Below, piece after piece: positions 7,696-13,974 of a stretch of 13,974 nt of DNA. The position numbers and the translations under genes were made by a program. Under the pieces are notes generated by a model. That model saw nothing but the letters and a program-made list of their open reading frames with translations, ran no database searches and was not told the DNA's origin. Position 1 is the first letter of the stretch. Each line of letters begins with the position of its first letter. The stretch comes from UBA6614 sp002433235 (GTDB lineage: Bacteria; Verrucomicrobiota; Verrucomicrobiia; Limisphaerales; UBA1100): contig DJHS01000021.1 in NCBI GenBank assembly GCA_002433235.1, forward strand, positions 1 to 13,974. Direction: 5' to 3'.

Positions 7696-9122
7696 ACAAA
7701 CTTTTTTTAACCATTCTGGTCGCGTTCTTGATGGGCTTGGGGGCGTTCGCGAAGGAGCAGCCGAACTTCCTGATCATCATGGCTGATGATTGCACGTACA
7801 ACGATTTGCCGTTGTACGGTGGTCAAAACGCCAAAACCCCGAACATCAATCGGTTGGCAGCCAGCGGATTGACCTTCAACCGCGCATACCTCGGTGAGGC
7901 GATGTGTCAGCCGAGCCGGGCGGAGTTGTTTACCGCGATGTACGCGCTACGCAATGGCTGTGCGTGGAACCACTCGGCCAGTCGACCGGGTTTAACGAGC
8001 ATGCCGCATCATCTCGGGGCACTGGGCTATCGCGTGGGGCTTGCGGGTAAGGGCCATGTGAAGCCGCAGTCAGTGTTTCCGTTTCAATCCGTGGAAGGGT
8101 TTGATCCAAACTGTGTCCGTAATCCCACGCGCGCGCATGACGTGGCGGGCATCACGCAGTTCATGAGCGAAGGCAAAGGGCCGTTTTGTCTGGTGGTGGC
8201 GTTGGTGGAGCCGCATGTGCCGTGGGTGATGGGCGATGCCTCGCAGTATCCGCCCAAGCAACTCAAGCTACCGGCAAACATCGCTGACACTCCGCGTACG
8301 CGGATTGATTTTTCCAAGTACCTCGCGGAGATCACTTATATGGACGGGCAGGTGGGCGAGATTCTCACCGCGTTGGAAAAGACCGGCAAAGCGCGGGACA
8401 CGCTGGTGTTATTTACCTCCGAGCAAGGTTCGCAATTTCCCGGCTGCAAATGGACAAACTGGAACACCGGCCTGCACACCGCGCTGGTGGCGCGTTGGCC
8501 GGGGCACACGCCGGCCGGCAAACGGACCGATGCGCTGGTGCAATACGCGGATATTTTGCCGACCTTGCTTTCGGCTGCCGGCGGCAGTCCGGTCCGGCAC
8601 CAATACGATGGCACCAGTTTTCTGGAGGTGCTAAAGGGCCAGGCGCAAACGCATCGTAAGTTTGTCTACGGCATTCACAATAATCTCCCCGAAGGTCCCG
8701 CGTACCCCATTCGCAGCGTGAGCGATGGCACGTACCGCTACATTCGCAATCTGCGTCCCGACGAGTTGTACATTGAAAAACATCTGATGGGCGGGAAGGG
8801 TGATGCGGTCTTGAAGAATCCCTACTGGCCCACGTGGCTGCGCGAGGCATGGACGAATCCGAAAACCTATCAACTGGTAAAACGCTACATGCGCCGGCCG
8901 GCCGAGGAGTTGTATCACACAGAGAAGGATCCCTACGAACTAACCAACCTCGCCCTCACGCGGGCGCATGCGGGGCGGCTCAGCATCCTGAGCGCGGAAC
9001 TGGATCGTTGGATGGCTGGGCAGGGTGACCCCGGGCGAGCGGTGGATACGCCCGAAGCCCTGAAGGCCGCCCGCGAAGGGAAACATTTGCACGGACCCCA
9101 AAACAACAATACCGACCGATAA
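7692..9122 (+). CDS. Secreted type I sulfatase (sulfatase 3)
   Basis: A 476-residue exported sulfatase. Residues 1-20 are a signal peptide (MNKLFLTILVAFLMGLGAFA). The metal-binding start is NFLIIMADDCTYNDLPLYGG (25-44). The formylglycine motif is C72-Q-P-S-R, followed by GKGHVK with K120 and H122 (GKWH in the other three). The second metal motif reads FTSEQG, with E244 and Q245 in place of the usual Asp and Asn/His, and the late lysine is K253 in GCKWTNWNTG. From memory, TSEQG and the following KWT stretch recur in a group of planctomycete/verrucomicrobial sulfatases related to heparan N-sulfatase types, so I expect activity but a distinct subfamily. The start overlaps the ankyrin gene stop by ATGA, and the next start codon follows the stop by one base. 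The substrate is unknown; co-transcription with a deoxy-sugar lactonase suggests a sulfated glycan. Confidence 0.93.
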   Translation: MNKLFLTILVAFLMGLGAFAKEQPNFLIIMADDCTYNDLPLYGGQNAKTPNINRLAASGLTFNRAYLGEAMCQPSRAELFTAMYALRNGCAWNHSASRPGLTSMPHHLGALGYRVGLAGKGHVKPQSVFPFQSVEGFDPNCVRNPTRAHDVAGITQFMSEGKGPFCLVVALVEPHVPWVMGDASQYPPKQLKLPANIADTPRTRIDFSKYLAEITYMDGQVGEILTALEKTGKARDTLVLFTSEQGSQFPGCKWTNWNTGLHTALVARWPGHTPAGKRTDALVQYADILPTLLSAAGGSPVRHQYDGTSFLEVLKGQAQTHRKFVYGIHNNLPEGPAYPIRSVSDGTYRYIRNLRPDELYIEKHLMGGKGDAVLKNPYWPTWLREAWTNPKTYQLVKRYMRRPAEELYHTEKDPYELTNLALTRAHAGRLSILSAELDRWMAGQGDPGRAVDTPEALKAAREGKHLHGPQNNNTDR

Positions 9123-9123
9123 C

Positions 9124-9960
9124 ATGATCGACGCCCATCAACATTTTTGGCAACTGGACAAGCCGTTCGATTACGACTGGCTGAAGGCACCGCAGCACGA
9201 GGCCATTAATCGGGGTTTTCTGCCGGCCGATCTGCGTCCGCACCTCGATGCCACGGACATGGCTGAGAGCATCTTTGTGCAGACTCAGCACAACGTGGAG
9301 GAAAACCGTTGGGTGCTAGGCATGGCCGAGGAGCACGACTGGCTGGTGGGCGTGGTTGGCTGGGTGGATCTCGCCAGCGAGGCATGCGAGGAGCAGCTCC
9401 TGGAGTTCAAGGAGCACCCGAAGTTTGTCGGCATCCGCCACATCACTCAGGATGAGCCGGATGATGATTTCATTGTGCGCCCGGAAATCCTGCGCGGCCT
9501 CAAGGTGCTGGAGAAACACGGCGTGCCGTTTGATCTGTTGTTTTACGTGAAGCACCTGAAGCATGCCGATCAACTCGGACGCGAGTTGCCGGAGCTGCCA
9601 ATGGTGATCGATCACCTTGCCAAGCCGCGCATTAAAGATCAATCGATCGATGACTGGCTGCCGCAACTCAAAGCCGCCGCACGGCACGAAAATATTTACT
9701 GCAAACTCTCGGGCATGATCACCGAGGCCGATTGGGCGAACTGGAAGCCGGCCGATCTCAAGCCGTATGTCGAAGCCGCGTTGGAGGTGTTCGGACCGGA
9801 GCGGTGTATGTATGGCAGTGACTGGCCGGTGTGCGAACTGGCCGGGAGCTACGAGCAGGTACATGGCGCGTTGACCGAGGTGCTGGGACCGTTAAGTACC
9901 GACGAGGCTCACGCGATCTTCGAAGGTACAGCACGGAAGTTTTACGGCATCACAAAATGA
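9124..9960 (+). CDS. Amidohydrolase-family sugar lactonase (L-fuconolactonase-like)
   Basis: A 278-residue cytoplasmic enzyme of the amidohydrolase-2 group (COG3618-type), whose characterised members hydrolyse L-fucono-, L-rhamnono- or related 1,4/1,5-lactones to the aldonic acid. The metal and active-site pattern is intact: H5 and H7 in MIDAHQHFW, GIRH (103-106), H164 in MVIDHLAKP, CKLSG (193-197) and D233 in YGSDWPV. The length is typical. There is no signal peptide. It starts one base after the sulfatase 3 stop and its own stop overlaps the aldolase start as ATGA (9957-9960). With the aldolase next to it, a non-phosphorylative route for a 6-deoxy sugar fits best. Which sugar (fucose, rhamnose or a galactose derivative) cannot be decided from the sequence. 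Confidence 0.88.
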   Translation: MIDAHQHFWQLDKPFDYDWLKAPQHEAINRGFLPADLRPHLDATDMAESIFVQTQHNVEENRWVLGMAEEHDWLVGVVGWVDLASEACEEQLLEFKEHPKFVGIRHITQDEPDDDFIVRPEILRGLKVLEKHGVPFDLLFYVKHLKHADQLGRELPELPMVIDHLAKPRIKDQSIDDWLPQLKAAARHENIYCKLSGMITEADWANWKPADLKPYVEAALEVFGPERCMYGSDWPVCELAGSYEQVHGALTEVLGPLSTDEAHAIFEGTARKFYGITK

Positions 9961-10559
9961 TTGATCGTCTGGAATCGTTGAAGCTGATCCCGGTAGTGGC
10001 TCTGGAGCGCGCGGAGGATGCGGAGCCGTTGGCTGGCGCCTTGTGCGCGGGCGGTTTGCCGTGCGCGGAAATCACCCTGCGCACCGATGCGGCGCTGGAC
10101 GCCATTCGGGTGTTGGCCGATCGCGAAGATTTTCTGCTCGGCGCCGGCACGGTGCATAGCGCTGAACAAGCTGAGGCTGCGGTGGAGGCGGGCGCAAAGT
10201 TCGTGGTCACACCGGGATTCAATCCACGCACAGTGGCGTGGTGTCAGGATCACGAGGTGCCGGTATTCCCCGGTATTGCCACGCCAACGGATATGGAACT
10301 CGCGCTGGAGCATGGCTTTGAAATTGTTAAATTTTTCCCGGCCGAGACCTTGGGCGGCGTGAAGACCTTAAAGGCCTTCAGCGGGCCGTATGGGGGGGTG
10401 CGATTCATTCCGACCGGCGGCATTCATGCCGGCAACTTGGCTGATTATTTGGCATTGCCGAGCGTGTTGGCCTGCGGCGGCAGTTGGATGGTGCAAGCGG
10501 GTGATTGGGAAGCAACGACAAAGCTGACGGCTGAGGCAGTGGAGTTGATTAATGGATAA
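9957..10559 (+). CDS. KDPG/KDPGal aldolase-family enzyme
   Basis: A 200-residue cytoplasmic class I aldolase of the 2-keto-3-deoxy-6-phosphogluconate family, cleaving a 2-keto-3-deoxy sugar acid to pyruvate and an aldehyde. Diagnostic residues are E38 in CAEITLRT, GAGTV (62-66), TPGFNP (85-90), the FPG segment (104-106), Schiff-base lysine K125 in IVKFFPAE, and the PTGGI phosphate-site motif. I start at the ATG at 9957, which overlaps the lactonase stop (ATGA); a longer frame from 9831 is the lactonase read out of frame. Classical members act on KDPG or KDPGal. Behind a deoxy-sugar lactonase, the substrate may be a non-phosphorylated 2-keto-3-deoxy-fuconate or -rhamnonate, which is inference. 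It is the last gene of the operon, followed by a hairpin element. Confidence 0.93.
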   Translation: MIDRLESLKLIPVVALERAEDAEPLAGALCAGGLPCAEITLRTDAALDAIRVLADREDFLLGAGTVHSAEQAEAAVEAGAKFVVTPGFNPRTVAWCQDHEVPVFPGIATPTDMELALEHGFEIVKFFPAETLGGVKTLKAFSGPYGGVRFIPTGGIHAGNLADYLALPSVLACGGSWMVQAGDWEATTKLTAEAVELING

Positions 10560-10560
10560 T

Positions 10561-10695
10561 TCTCACGCAGAGGCGCGGAGACGCGGAGGGAAACCAGAAT
10601 TGGGGCAAGGTGGAACTTGCCCCTCCCATTACGCGCGGGAGGGACGAGTTCCACCTCGTCCCATTTTTTCTCTGCGCCTCCGCGGCTCCGCGTGA
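10561..10695. repeat. Nested inverted-repeat element with two internal hairpins
   Basis: The outer arms 10563-10588 and 10670-10695 are inverted copies of each other, 22 of 26 positions complementary by eye. They are of the GCAGAGGCGCGGAG kind that I recall as a dispersed intergenic repeat in many environmental bacterial genomes. Between them lie hairpin A (stem GGGGCAAG/CTTGCCCC at 10602-10609 and 10616-10623, loop GTGGAA) and hairpin B (stem GGGACGAG/CTCGTCCC at 10641-10648 and 10655-10662, loop TTCCAC). The two loops are exact reverse complements, so the hairpins could kiss or refold into one long stem. The element begins one base after the aldolase stop codon's last base and fills the gap before sulfatase 4. 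Confidence 0.85.
10641..10669 (+). terminator. Probable intrinsic terminator after the five-gene operon
   Basis: An 8-bp perfect GC-rich stem (GGGACGAG/CTCGTCCC, loop of six) is followed after one A by six T residues (10664-10669). This has the form of a rho-independent terminator for transcripts coming from the aldolase gene. It is part of the repeat element, so the resemblance could be a by-product of the repeat. Confidence 0.5.
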
Positions 10696-10703
10696 TATAT
10701 AAA

Positions 10704-12209
10704 ATGAAAACCCTGACCACACTCCTCTTCACCGCCTTCACAATTCTGGCTGAAAAGCCGAACATCATTCTCGTGTACGTCGATGACATGGGCTACGGCG
10801 ATGCGTCCTGCCTGAATCCGCAATCGAAATTCAAGACGCCGCACTTGGATCGGTTGGCGCGTGAGGGAATGACCTTCACCGACGGGCATTGCTCGGACAC
10901 GGTGTGCACGCCGTCGCGGTACGGGCTGCTCACGGGACGGTACGCGTGGCGCACGACGCTCAAGCGCGGGGTGATGGGCGCAGAGGGCAAATGCCTGATC
11001 GCCGATGGGCGCATGACGTTGGCGTCATTTTTGCGCGGGCAGGGGTATGCGACGGCGATGGTGGGCAAATGGCATTTGGGGATGGATTTCCCCGGCACGT
11101 GGGGCCAGCGCGATTGGACGCAGCCGGTGAAGGGCATGCCGTTGGACAAGGGCTTCGATTATTTCTGGGGTATCCCCGCCTCGATGAACTACGGCGTTCT
11201 GGCGTGGTTTGAAGGGAGATTCGCGAAGGTGCCGCCAACTCAATTCACGGCCAAGAAACCGAACGCGATTGCGATCAGCGATTATCGCATCAAGCCGCCC
11301 TACGCGAAAGTGCCGCCGAAAAACCCCACCAAGAACGACCTTGAAGTAGCGCCGGACTTTGTCGACATCGAATGCCTCGACCGGTTTACCACGCAATCGC
11401 TCAAGTGGCTCGATGGCCGGGCGGAAGCGGCGCGGGCAGGCAAACCGTTCTTCCTCTACCTGCCGTACACCTCGCCGCATAAGCCGGTGATACCGCCGAA
11501 AAATTTCCGCGGGCAGGGCAAGGCAGGGGCGTATGGCGAGTTCATGATCGAGACCGATCATCATCTCGGCCGGATTTTAAAATGGCTCGATGACGAAAAG
11601 CTCGCCAAGAACACGATGGTGATTTTCACCAGCGACAATGGCCCGGAAACCACCTGGCGTGAACGCATCAAGCGCTTTGGCCATCACAGCAACGGCATTT
11701 ATCGCGAGGGCAAACGCTCAATTTACGAGGGCGGTCATCGCGTGCCCTTCATCATCCGCTGGCCGGCCGTGGTCAAGGCGGGCTCGAAATGGAATCAGCC
11801 CGTTTGCCAAACCGACCTGCTGGCGACCTTCGCGCACATGACCGGACAACGGCTGCCGGCCAATGCGGGCGAGGACAGCCTCAGTTTTTATGCCGTGCTC
11901 AAGGGCGCCCGCGAGGACAGCGTGGCACCGCGCGTGGCCATGGTGCATCACGGGATGCAGGGCCGGTTTGCCTTGCGTGAGCGCAATTGGAAACTGGTGA
12001 TGGAAACCGCCGGACGCGGCAAGCGTGAGCTGTATGATTTGTCCAAAGATCCCGGTGAAACAAACAACGTGATTGCCAAGCACCCCGACATCGCCGCACG
12101 CCTAGTGGCAAAGCTGACCTCCATCGTCCGCAACGGCCGTAGCTCGCCGGGTCCGGTGCAGAAAAATGACACGCCGCCGTGGAAAGAATTGATCTGGATG
12201 CGGAATTGA
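10704..12209 (+). CDS. Secreted type I sulfatase (sulfatase 4)
   Basis: A 501-residue exported sulfatase. I start at the ATG at 10704, where a signal peptide begins (MKTLTTLLFTAFTILA). The frame is open from a TTG at 10617, but those 29 codons are inside the repeat element and read as low-complexity sequence. The metal-binding start is NIILVYVDDMGYGDASC (20-36). The formylglycine motif is C68-T-P-S-R, followed by RYGLLTGRYAWRT, then GKWHLG with K122 and H124, SPHKPV (257-262), TSDNG with D311 and N312, and EGKRSIYEGGHRVP with K337. All core residues are present. There is no visible ribosome site (the leader ends GATATATAAA). It is separated from the operon by the hairpin element and may have its own promoter. 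It converges on the toxin gene with only 15 bp between stops. Confidence 0.95.
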   Translation: MKTLTTLLFTAFTILAEKPNIILVYVDDMGYGDASCLNPQSKFKTPHLDRLAREGMTFTDGHCSDTVCTPSRYGLLTGRYAWRTTLKRGVMGAEGKCLIADGRMTLASFLRGQGYATAMVGKWHLGMDFPGTWGQRDWTQPVKGMPLDKGFDYFWGIPASMNYGVLAWFEGRFAKVPPTQFTAKKPNAIAISDYRIKPPYAKVPPKNPTKNDLEVAPDFVDIECLDRFTTQSLKWLDGRAEAARAGKPFFLYLPYTSPHKPVIPPKNFRGQGKAGAYGEFMIETDHHLGRILKWLDDEKLAKNTMVIFTSDNGPETTWRERIKRFGHHSNGIYREGKRSIYEGGHRVPFIIRWPAVVKAGSKWNQPVCQTDLLATFAHMTGQRLPANAGEDSLSFYAVLKGAREDSVAPRVAMVHHGMQGRFALRERNWKLVMETAGRGKRELYDLSKDPGETNNVIAKHPDIAARLVAKLTSIVRNGRSSPGPVQKNDTPPWKELIWMRN

Positions 12210-12224
12210 TCTCACGCGGAGGGG

Positions 12225-12500
12225 TTATTTTTTGAACAAGTCCGAATGCGTGCCGGTGCGTTCCAAGGTGAGTTGGGCCTCGTCTATTTTGTAAATGAGC
12301 AGCCAGTCTGATTCGATGTGGCATTCGCGACGGCCGGTGTAATTTCCGATTAGTTTGTGGTCGCGGTGGAGGGCGTCGAGCGATTCGCCGGCAAGCAGCG
12401 TACGGGCGATGGTCTTGAATTTCTCGGGGTCTTTGCCCCGCCGAAGACACCGCTTGAGGTCCTTTTCAAATTGCCGTGTGTAAACCGGCGTGAACATCAC
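12225..12500 (-). CDS. yafQ: YafQ-family toxin (type II mRNA interferase)
   Basis: A 90-91-residue ribosome-dependent ribonuclease toxin of the RelE superfamily, YafQ branch. The residues important in Escherichia coli YafQ (H50, H63, D67, W68, H87, F91, as I recall them) are all present with a constant offset of two: H48, H61, D65, W66, H85 and F89, in HKLIGNY, RRECHIESDWLLIY and RTGTHSDLF. The active site therefore looks intact. The start is GTG at 12500-12498 or, more likely, ATG at 12497-12495, which overlaps the antitoxin stop (TGATG). The antitoxin gene comes first, as in dinJ-yafQ. The toxin blocks growth by cutting mRNA on the ribosome when the antitoxin is lost. Confidence 0.94.
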   Translation of the reverse strand: MMFTPVYTRQFEKDLKRCLRRGKDPEKFKTIARTLLAGESLDALHRDHKLIGNYTGRRECHIESDWLLIYKIDEAQLTLERTGTHSDLFKK

Positions 12501-12757
12501 ACCCCCAGTTGCTTAAACATATCTTCGGCATCATCACACACCACGACGTCGCGCCCGGCATCGGTCGCATCGAAGGTGCGCTTGGTGGTGGCGGTGGGGA
12601 TCGCTACTTCAAAAGGCAGTCCGCCACGCAGCTCAACCTGCTTGTAAAACATCGTGATCGCTTGGGTGGCATTCAAACCCAAGTCCTGAAAAATGGTTTC
12701 AGCCGTGTCTTTCAACTCCGGCTCCACTCGGGCCCGCACCATCGCGCTTTTGCTCAT
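12497..12757 (-). CDS. dinJ: DinJ/RelB-family antitoxin
   Basis: An 86-residue antitoxin, the same length as E. coli DinJ, which binds and neutralises YafQ and represses its own operon. The N-terminal ribbon-helix-helix part is MVRARVEPELKDTAETIFQD with GLNATQAITMF. The C-terminal toxin-binding part includes GLPFEV (residues ~52-57), GRDVVVCDDAEDMFKQLGV. I start at the ATG at 12757 (MSKSAMVRARV), since DinJ proteins begin just before the VRAR segment; the six upstream codons are probably leader. Its stop overlaps the toxin start, so the pair is co-translated. Confidence in the family is high; specificity for the adjacent toxin is inferred from the gene order. Confidence 0.93.
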   Translation of the reverse strand: MSKSAMVRARVEPELKDTAETIFQDLGLNATQAITMFYKQVELRGGLPFEVAIPTATTKRTFDATDAGRDVVVCDDAEDMFKQLGV

Positions 12758-12761
12758 GCGG

Positions 12762-12795
12762 CAAATGTACCACAAATGGGATACACCGCAAGCAG
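12762..12795 (-). promoter_or_regulatory. Candidate promoter/operator of the toxin-antitoxin pair
   Basis: On the minus strand TTGCGG and TACATT stand 16 bases apart just upstream of the antitoxin start, with the sequence TGG directly before the -10 box (extended -10). The sequence CAAATG occurs twice here on the plus strand and once inverted (CATTTG) a little further out, which could be operator half-sites for the antitoxin. The matches are short and the assignment is tentative. Confidence 0.3.
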
Positions 12796-12814
12796 GAATG
12801 TGCCATTTGAATTT

Positions 12815-12837
12815 GTTCGACTCAGATGAGGTCGAAC
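12815..12837. repeat. Inverted repeat upstream of the DUF1552 gene
   Basis: GTTCGAC (12815-12821) and GTCGAAC (12831-12837) form a perfect 7-bp dyad with a 9-base spacer. It lies in the divergent intergenic region between the antitoxin and the DUF1552 gene, 18 bases before the latter's ATG. It could be a regulator binding site or an RNA hairpin in the leader; it has no T-run, so it is not a terminator. Confidence 0.4.
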
Positions 12838-12855
12838 TCTACAATTATTACCGAC

Positions 12856-13974
12856 ATGAACGAAAACATGCTCAATCGCCGAAATGTTCTCAAGGGCCTC
12901 GCCGCTGCTGCGGTGGCAGGCCCGATGCTGCCCAATGTGGCGCAGGCTGCAAAGAAGGGGGCGCCCAAGCGGGTGATTTTCTTTATGCAGAATCAAGGGT
13001 TTGATCCGCTGACGGCAATTCCGGCTGGCATGAAGAGCAGCGGTTCGTTGGCTAAGGCGAAGCTGCCGGAACCGATTCAGGCGCTGGAGCCTTACAAGGA
13101 GCGGCTGCATATCATCAACGGTTTGCATGGGGTTCACACCAGCCCGTCGCACAGTGCGTTCTTTGGCGCGTTGGGCGGTTACCGTGGCAGCGACGGCGTG
13201 CCACCGAGTGGGCCGACGATTGATTACACGCTGAGCAAGGTGTTGCCGCAGACGTTGCTGCCGCATCTTTGCATCGGCATGGATTCGCTGGAGAACATGA
13301 AGGCCAAACCAACTGTGGCGAATCTCTCGGCCAGTGGCGCGGGCCAACCGATCTTCATGCACTCGAATCCGAATCACCTGTACCAAATGCTCTTTGGCGG
13401 CATTTCGGCGGGGGCGATTCGCAAGCGGCACGAGGCGCAATCGAGCATGTTCGATCGCATTGAGCAATTGGCAGCGGCCAAGGGTGGGGCGTTGCCGGGC
13501 GCGGACAAGCAGCGCTACGGCCAGTACGTGCGCGGCTTTGGCGACATCAACGGCCTGCGCGAACGGCTCGGCAAGGTGTCCAGTCATCTGCGGCGGTTTG
13601 CACCGGAGGTGGATGAGGGCTATGCCAATCCGGAATTTGAAACCGACTGGCATGATCGCCTGTTGGATCTCGGCATCTCGGCGCTCAAATCCGGCATCAC
13701 CAGCGTGCTCACCATCGGCTCAGGACGCGGCGAGATTTTCGGCTCGTGGAAGGGCGTCGGCGTGGAGCAGCAGGGCCATAACCTCGGCCACATGAAGCAG
13801 CCGAACAACCCGATCTGGATTAAGATTCGCCAATACAACAGTCGCATGCTCGTGAAGCTCATGCAGGAACTCGAGAGTGTTCCCGAGGGCAGCGGCACGA
13901 TGATGGACAACACGTTGATCGTGTACACCAGCAACAATGCCGATTATCAGCACACCTCCGGCAAGACTTGGCCG
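12856..13974 (+). CDS. DUF1552 protein with Tat signal (3' end beyond window)
   Basis: An open frame of 373 codons from ATG 12856 to the right edge without a stop. A second in-frame ATG lies at 12868. The N-terminus has a twin-arginine export signal (NRRNVLKGLAAAAVAG, R8 and R9) with likely cleavage after AQA near residue 31. The mature part follows the DUF1552 pattern: KRVIFFMQNQGFDP near 38, a segment on a remembered list of animal-free form LEPYKERLHIINGLHG near 78-93, HSAFFGALGG, GPTIDYTLSKVLP, LLDLGISALKSGITSVLTI, and the late TMMDNTLIVYTSNNADYQHTSG. DUF1552 proteins are exported, common in Planctomycetota and Verrucomicrobiota, and often sit next to DUF1592/cytochrome c-like genes; the biochemical role is not known to me. 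A partner gene, if present, would be past the right edge. Confidence 0.88.
   Translation, partial: MNENMLNRRNVLKGLAAAAVAGPMLPNVAQAAKKGAPKRVIFFMQNQGFDPLTAIPAGMKSSGSLAKAKLPEPIQALEPYKERLHIINGLHGVHTSPSHSAFFGALGGYRGSDGVPPSGPTIDYTLSKVLPQTLLPHLCIGMDSLENMKAKPTVANLSASGAGQPIFMHSNPNHLYQMLFGGISAGAIRKRHEAQSSMFDRIEQLAAAKGGALPGADKQRYGQYVRGFGDINGLRERLGKVSSHLRRFAPEVDEGYANPEFETDWHDRLLDLGISALKSGITSVLTIGSGRGEIFGSWKGVGVEQQGHNLGHMKQPNNPIWIKIRQYNSRMLVKLMQELESVPEGSGTMMDNTLIVYTSNNADYQHTSGKTWP

Noticed and set aside
10617..10703. A 29-residue N-terminal extension of sulfatase 4 from a TTG codon
   Set aside because: It would be encoded by the repeat element and would bury the signal peptide that starts at 10704.
12754..13653. 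A 299-codon open frame on the minus strand opposite the DUF1552 gene
   Set aside because: The DUF1552 frame has a Tat signal and family motifs. The opposite frame has none and also runs into the toxin-antitoxin promoter region.

Overview
The window looks like a piece of chromosome from a PVC-group bacterium, most likely a Verrucomicrobiota or Planctomycetota member from a marine or aquatic habitat. The reasons are four different secreted type I sulfatases in 14 kb, a Tat-exported DUF1552 protein (a family concentrated in these phyla), a SUMF1-domain lipoprotein-like gene, and little use of Shine-Dalgarno sequences. The phylum is an inference from gene content; no rRNA or other marker gene is present. 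Most genes are GC-rich, but two short genes (the SUMF1-like gene and the ankyrin lipoprotein) are clearly AT-richer.

Layout. (1) 1-1916, plus strand: the tail of an unidentified gene, sulfatase 1 and a small conserved protein of unknown function, all linked by ATGA start/stop overlaps. (2) 1888-5062, minus strand: a SUMF1/FGE-fold protein followed by a full-length monomeric NADP-isocitrate dehydrogenase, whose 3' end overlaps that of the small protein tail to tail. (3) 5124-5440, plus strand: a solitary HigA-type antitoxin with a 16-bp perfect palindrome at its start and no toxin beside it. (4) 5513-10559, plus strand: a tight five-gene operon of sulfatase 2, ankyrin-repeat lipoprotein, sulfatase 3, a fuconolactonase-type amidohydrolase and a KDPG-aldolase-family enzyme, joined by ATGA overlaps or a 1-base gap. 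(5) 10561-10695: a nested inverted-repeat element containing two hairpins with mutually complementary loops, the second followed by a T-run. (6) 10704-12209: sulfatase 4. (7) 12225-12757, minus strand: a DinJ-YafQ type II toxin-antitoxin pair. (8) 12856 to the right edge: a DUF1552 protein, cut off by the window.

How the genes fit together. The operon at 5513-10559 reads as a catabolic unit for a sulfated deoxy-sugar polymer, with a fucoidan-like or rhamnan-like glycan the best guess. Exported sulfatases remove sulfate, and the sugar is then handled by a non-phosphorylative route in which a lactonase opens the aldonolactone and an aldolase cleaves the 2-keto-3-deoxy acid to pyruvate plus an aldehyde. 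Dehydrogenase and dehydratase steps are not in the window. All four sulfatases carry a Cys-type motif and so need a formylglycine-generating enzyme. The SUMF1-like protein nearby lacks the catalytic cysteine pair and is probably not that enzyme.

The least explained items are the AT-rich ankyrin lipoprotein translationally coupled between two sulfatases, the double-hairpin repeat with matching fragments elsewhere in the window, and the orphan antitoxin.
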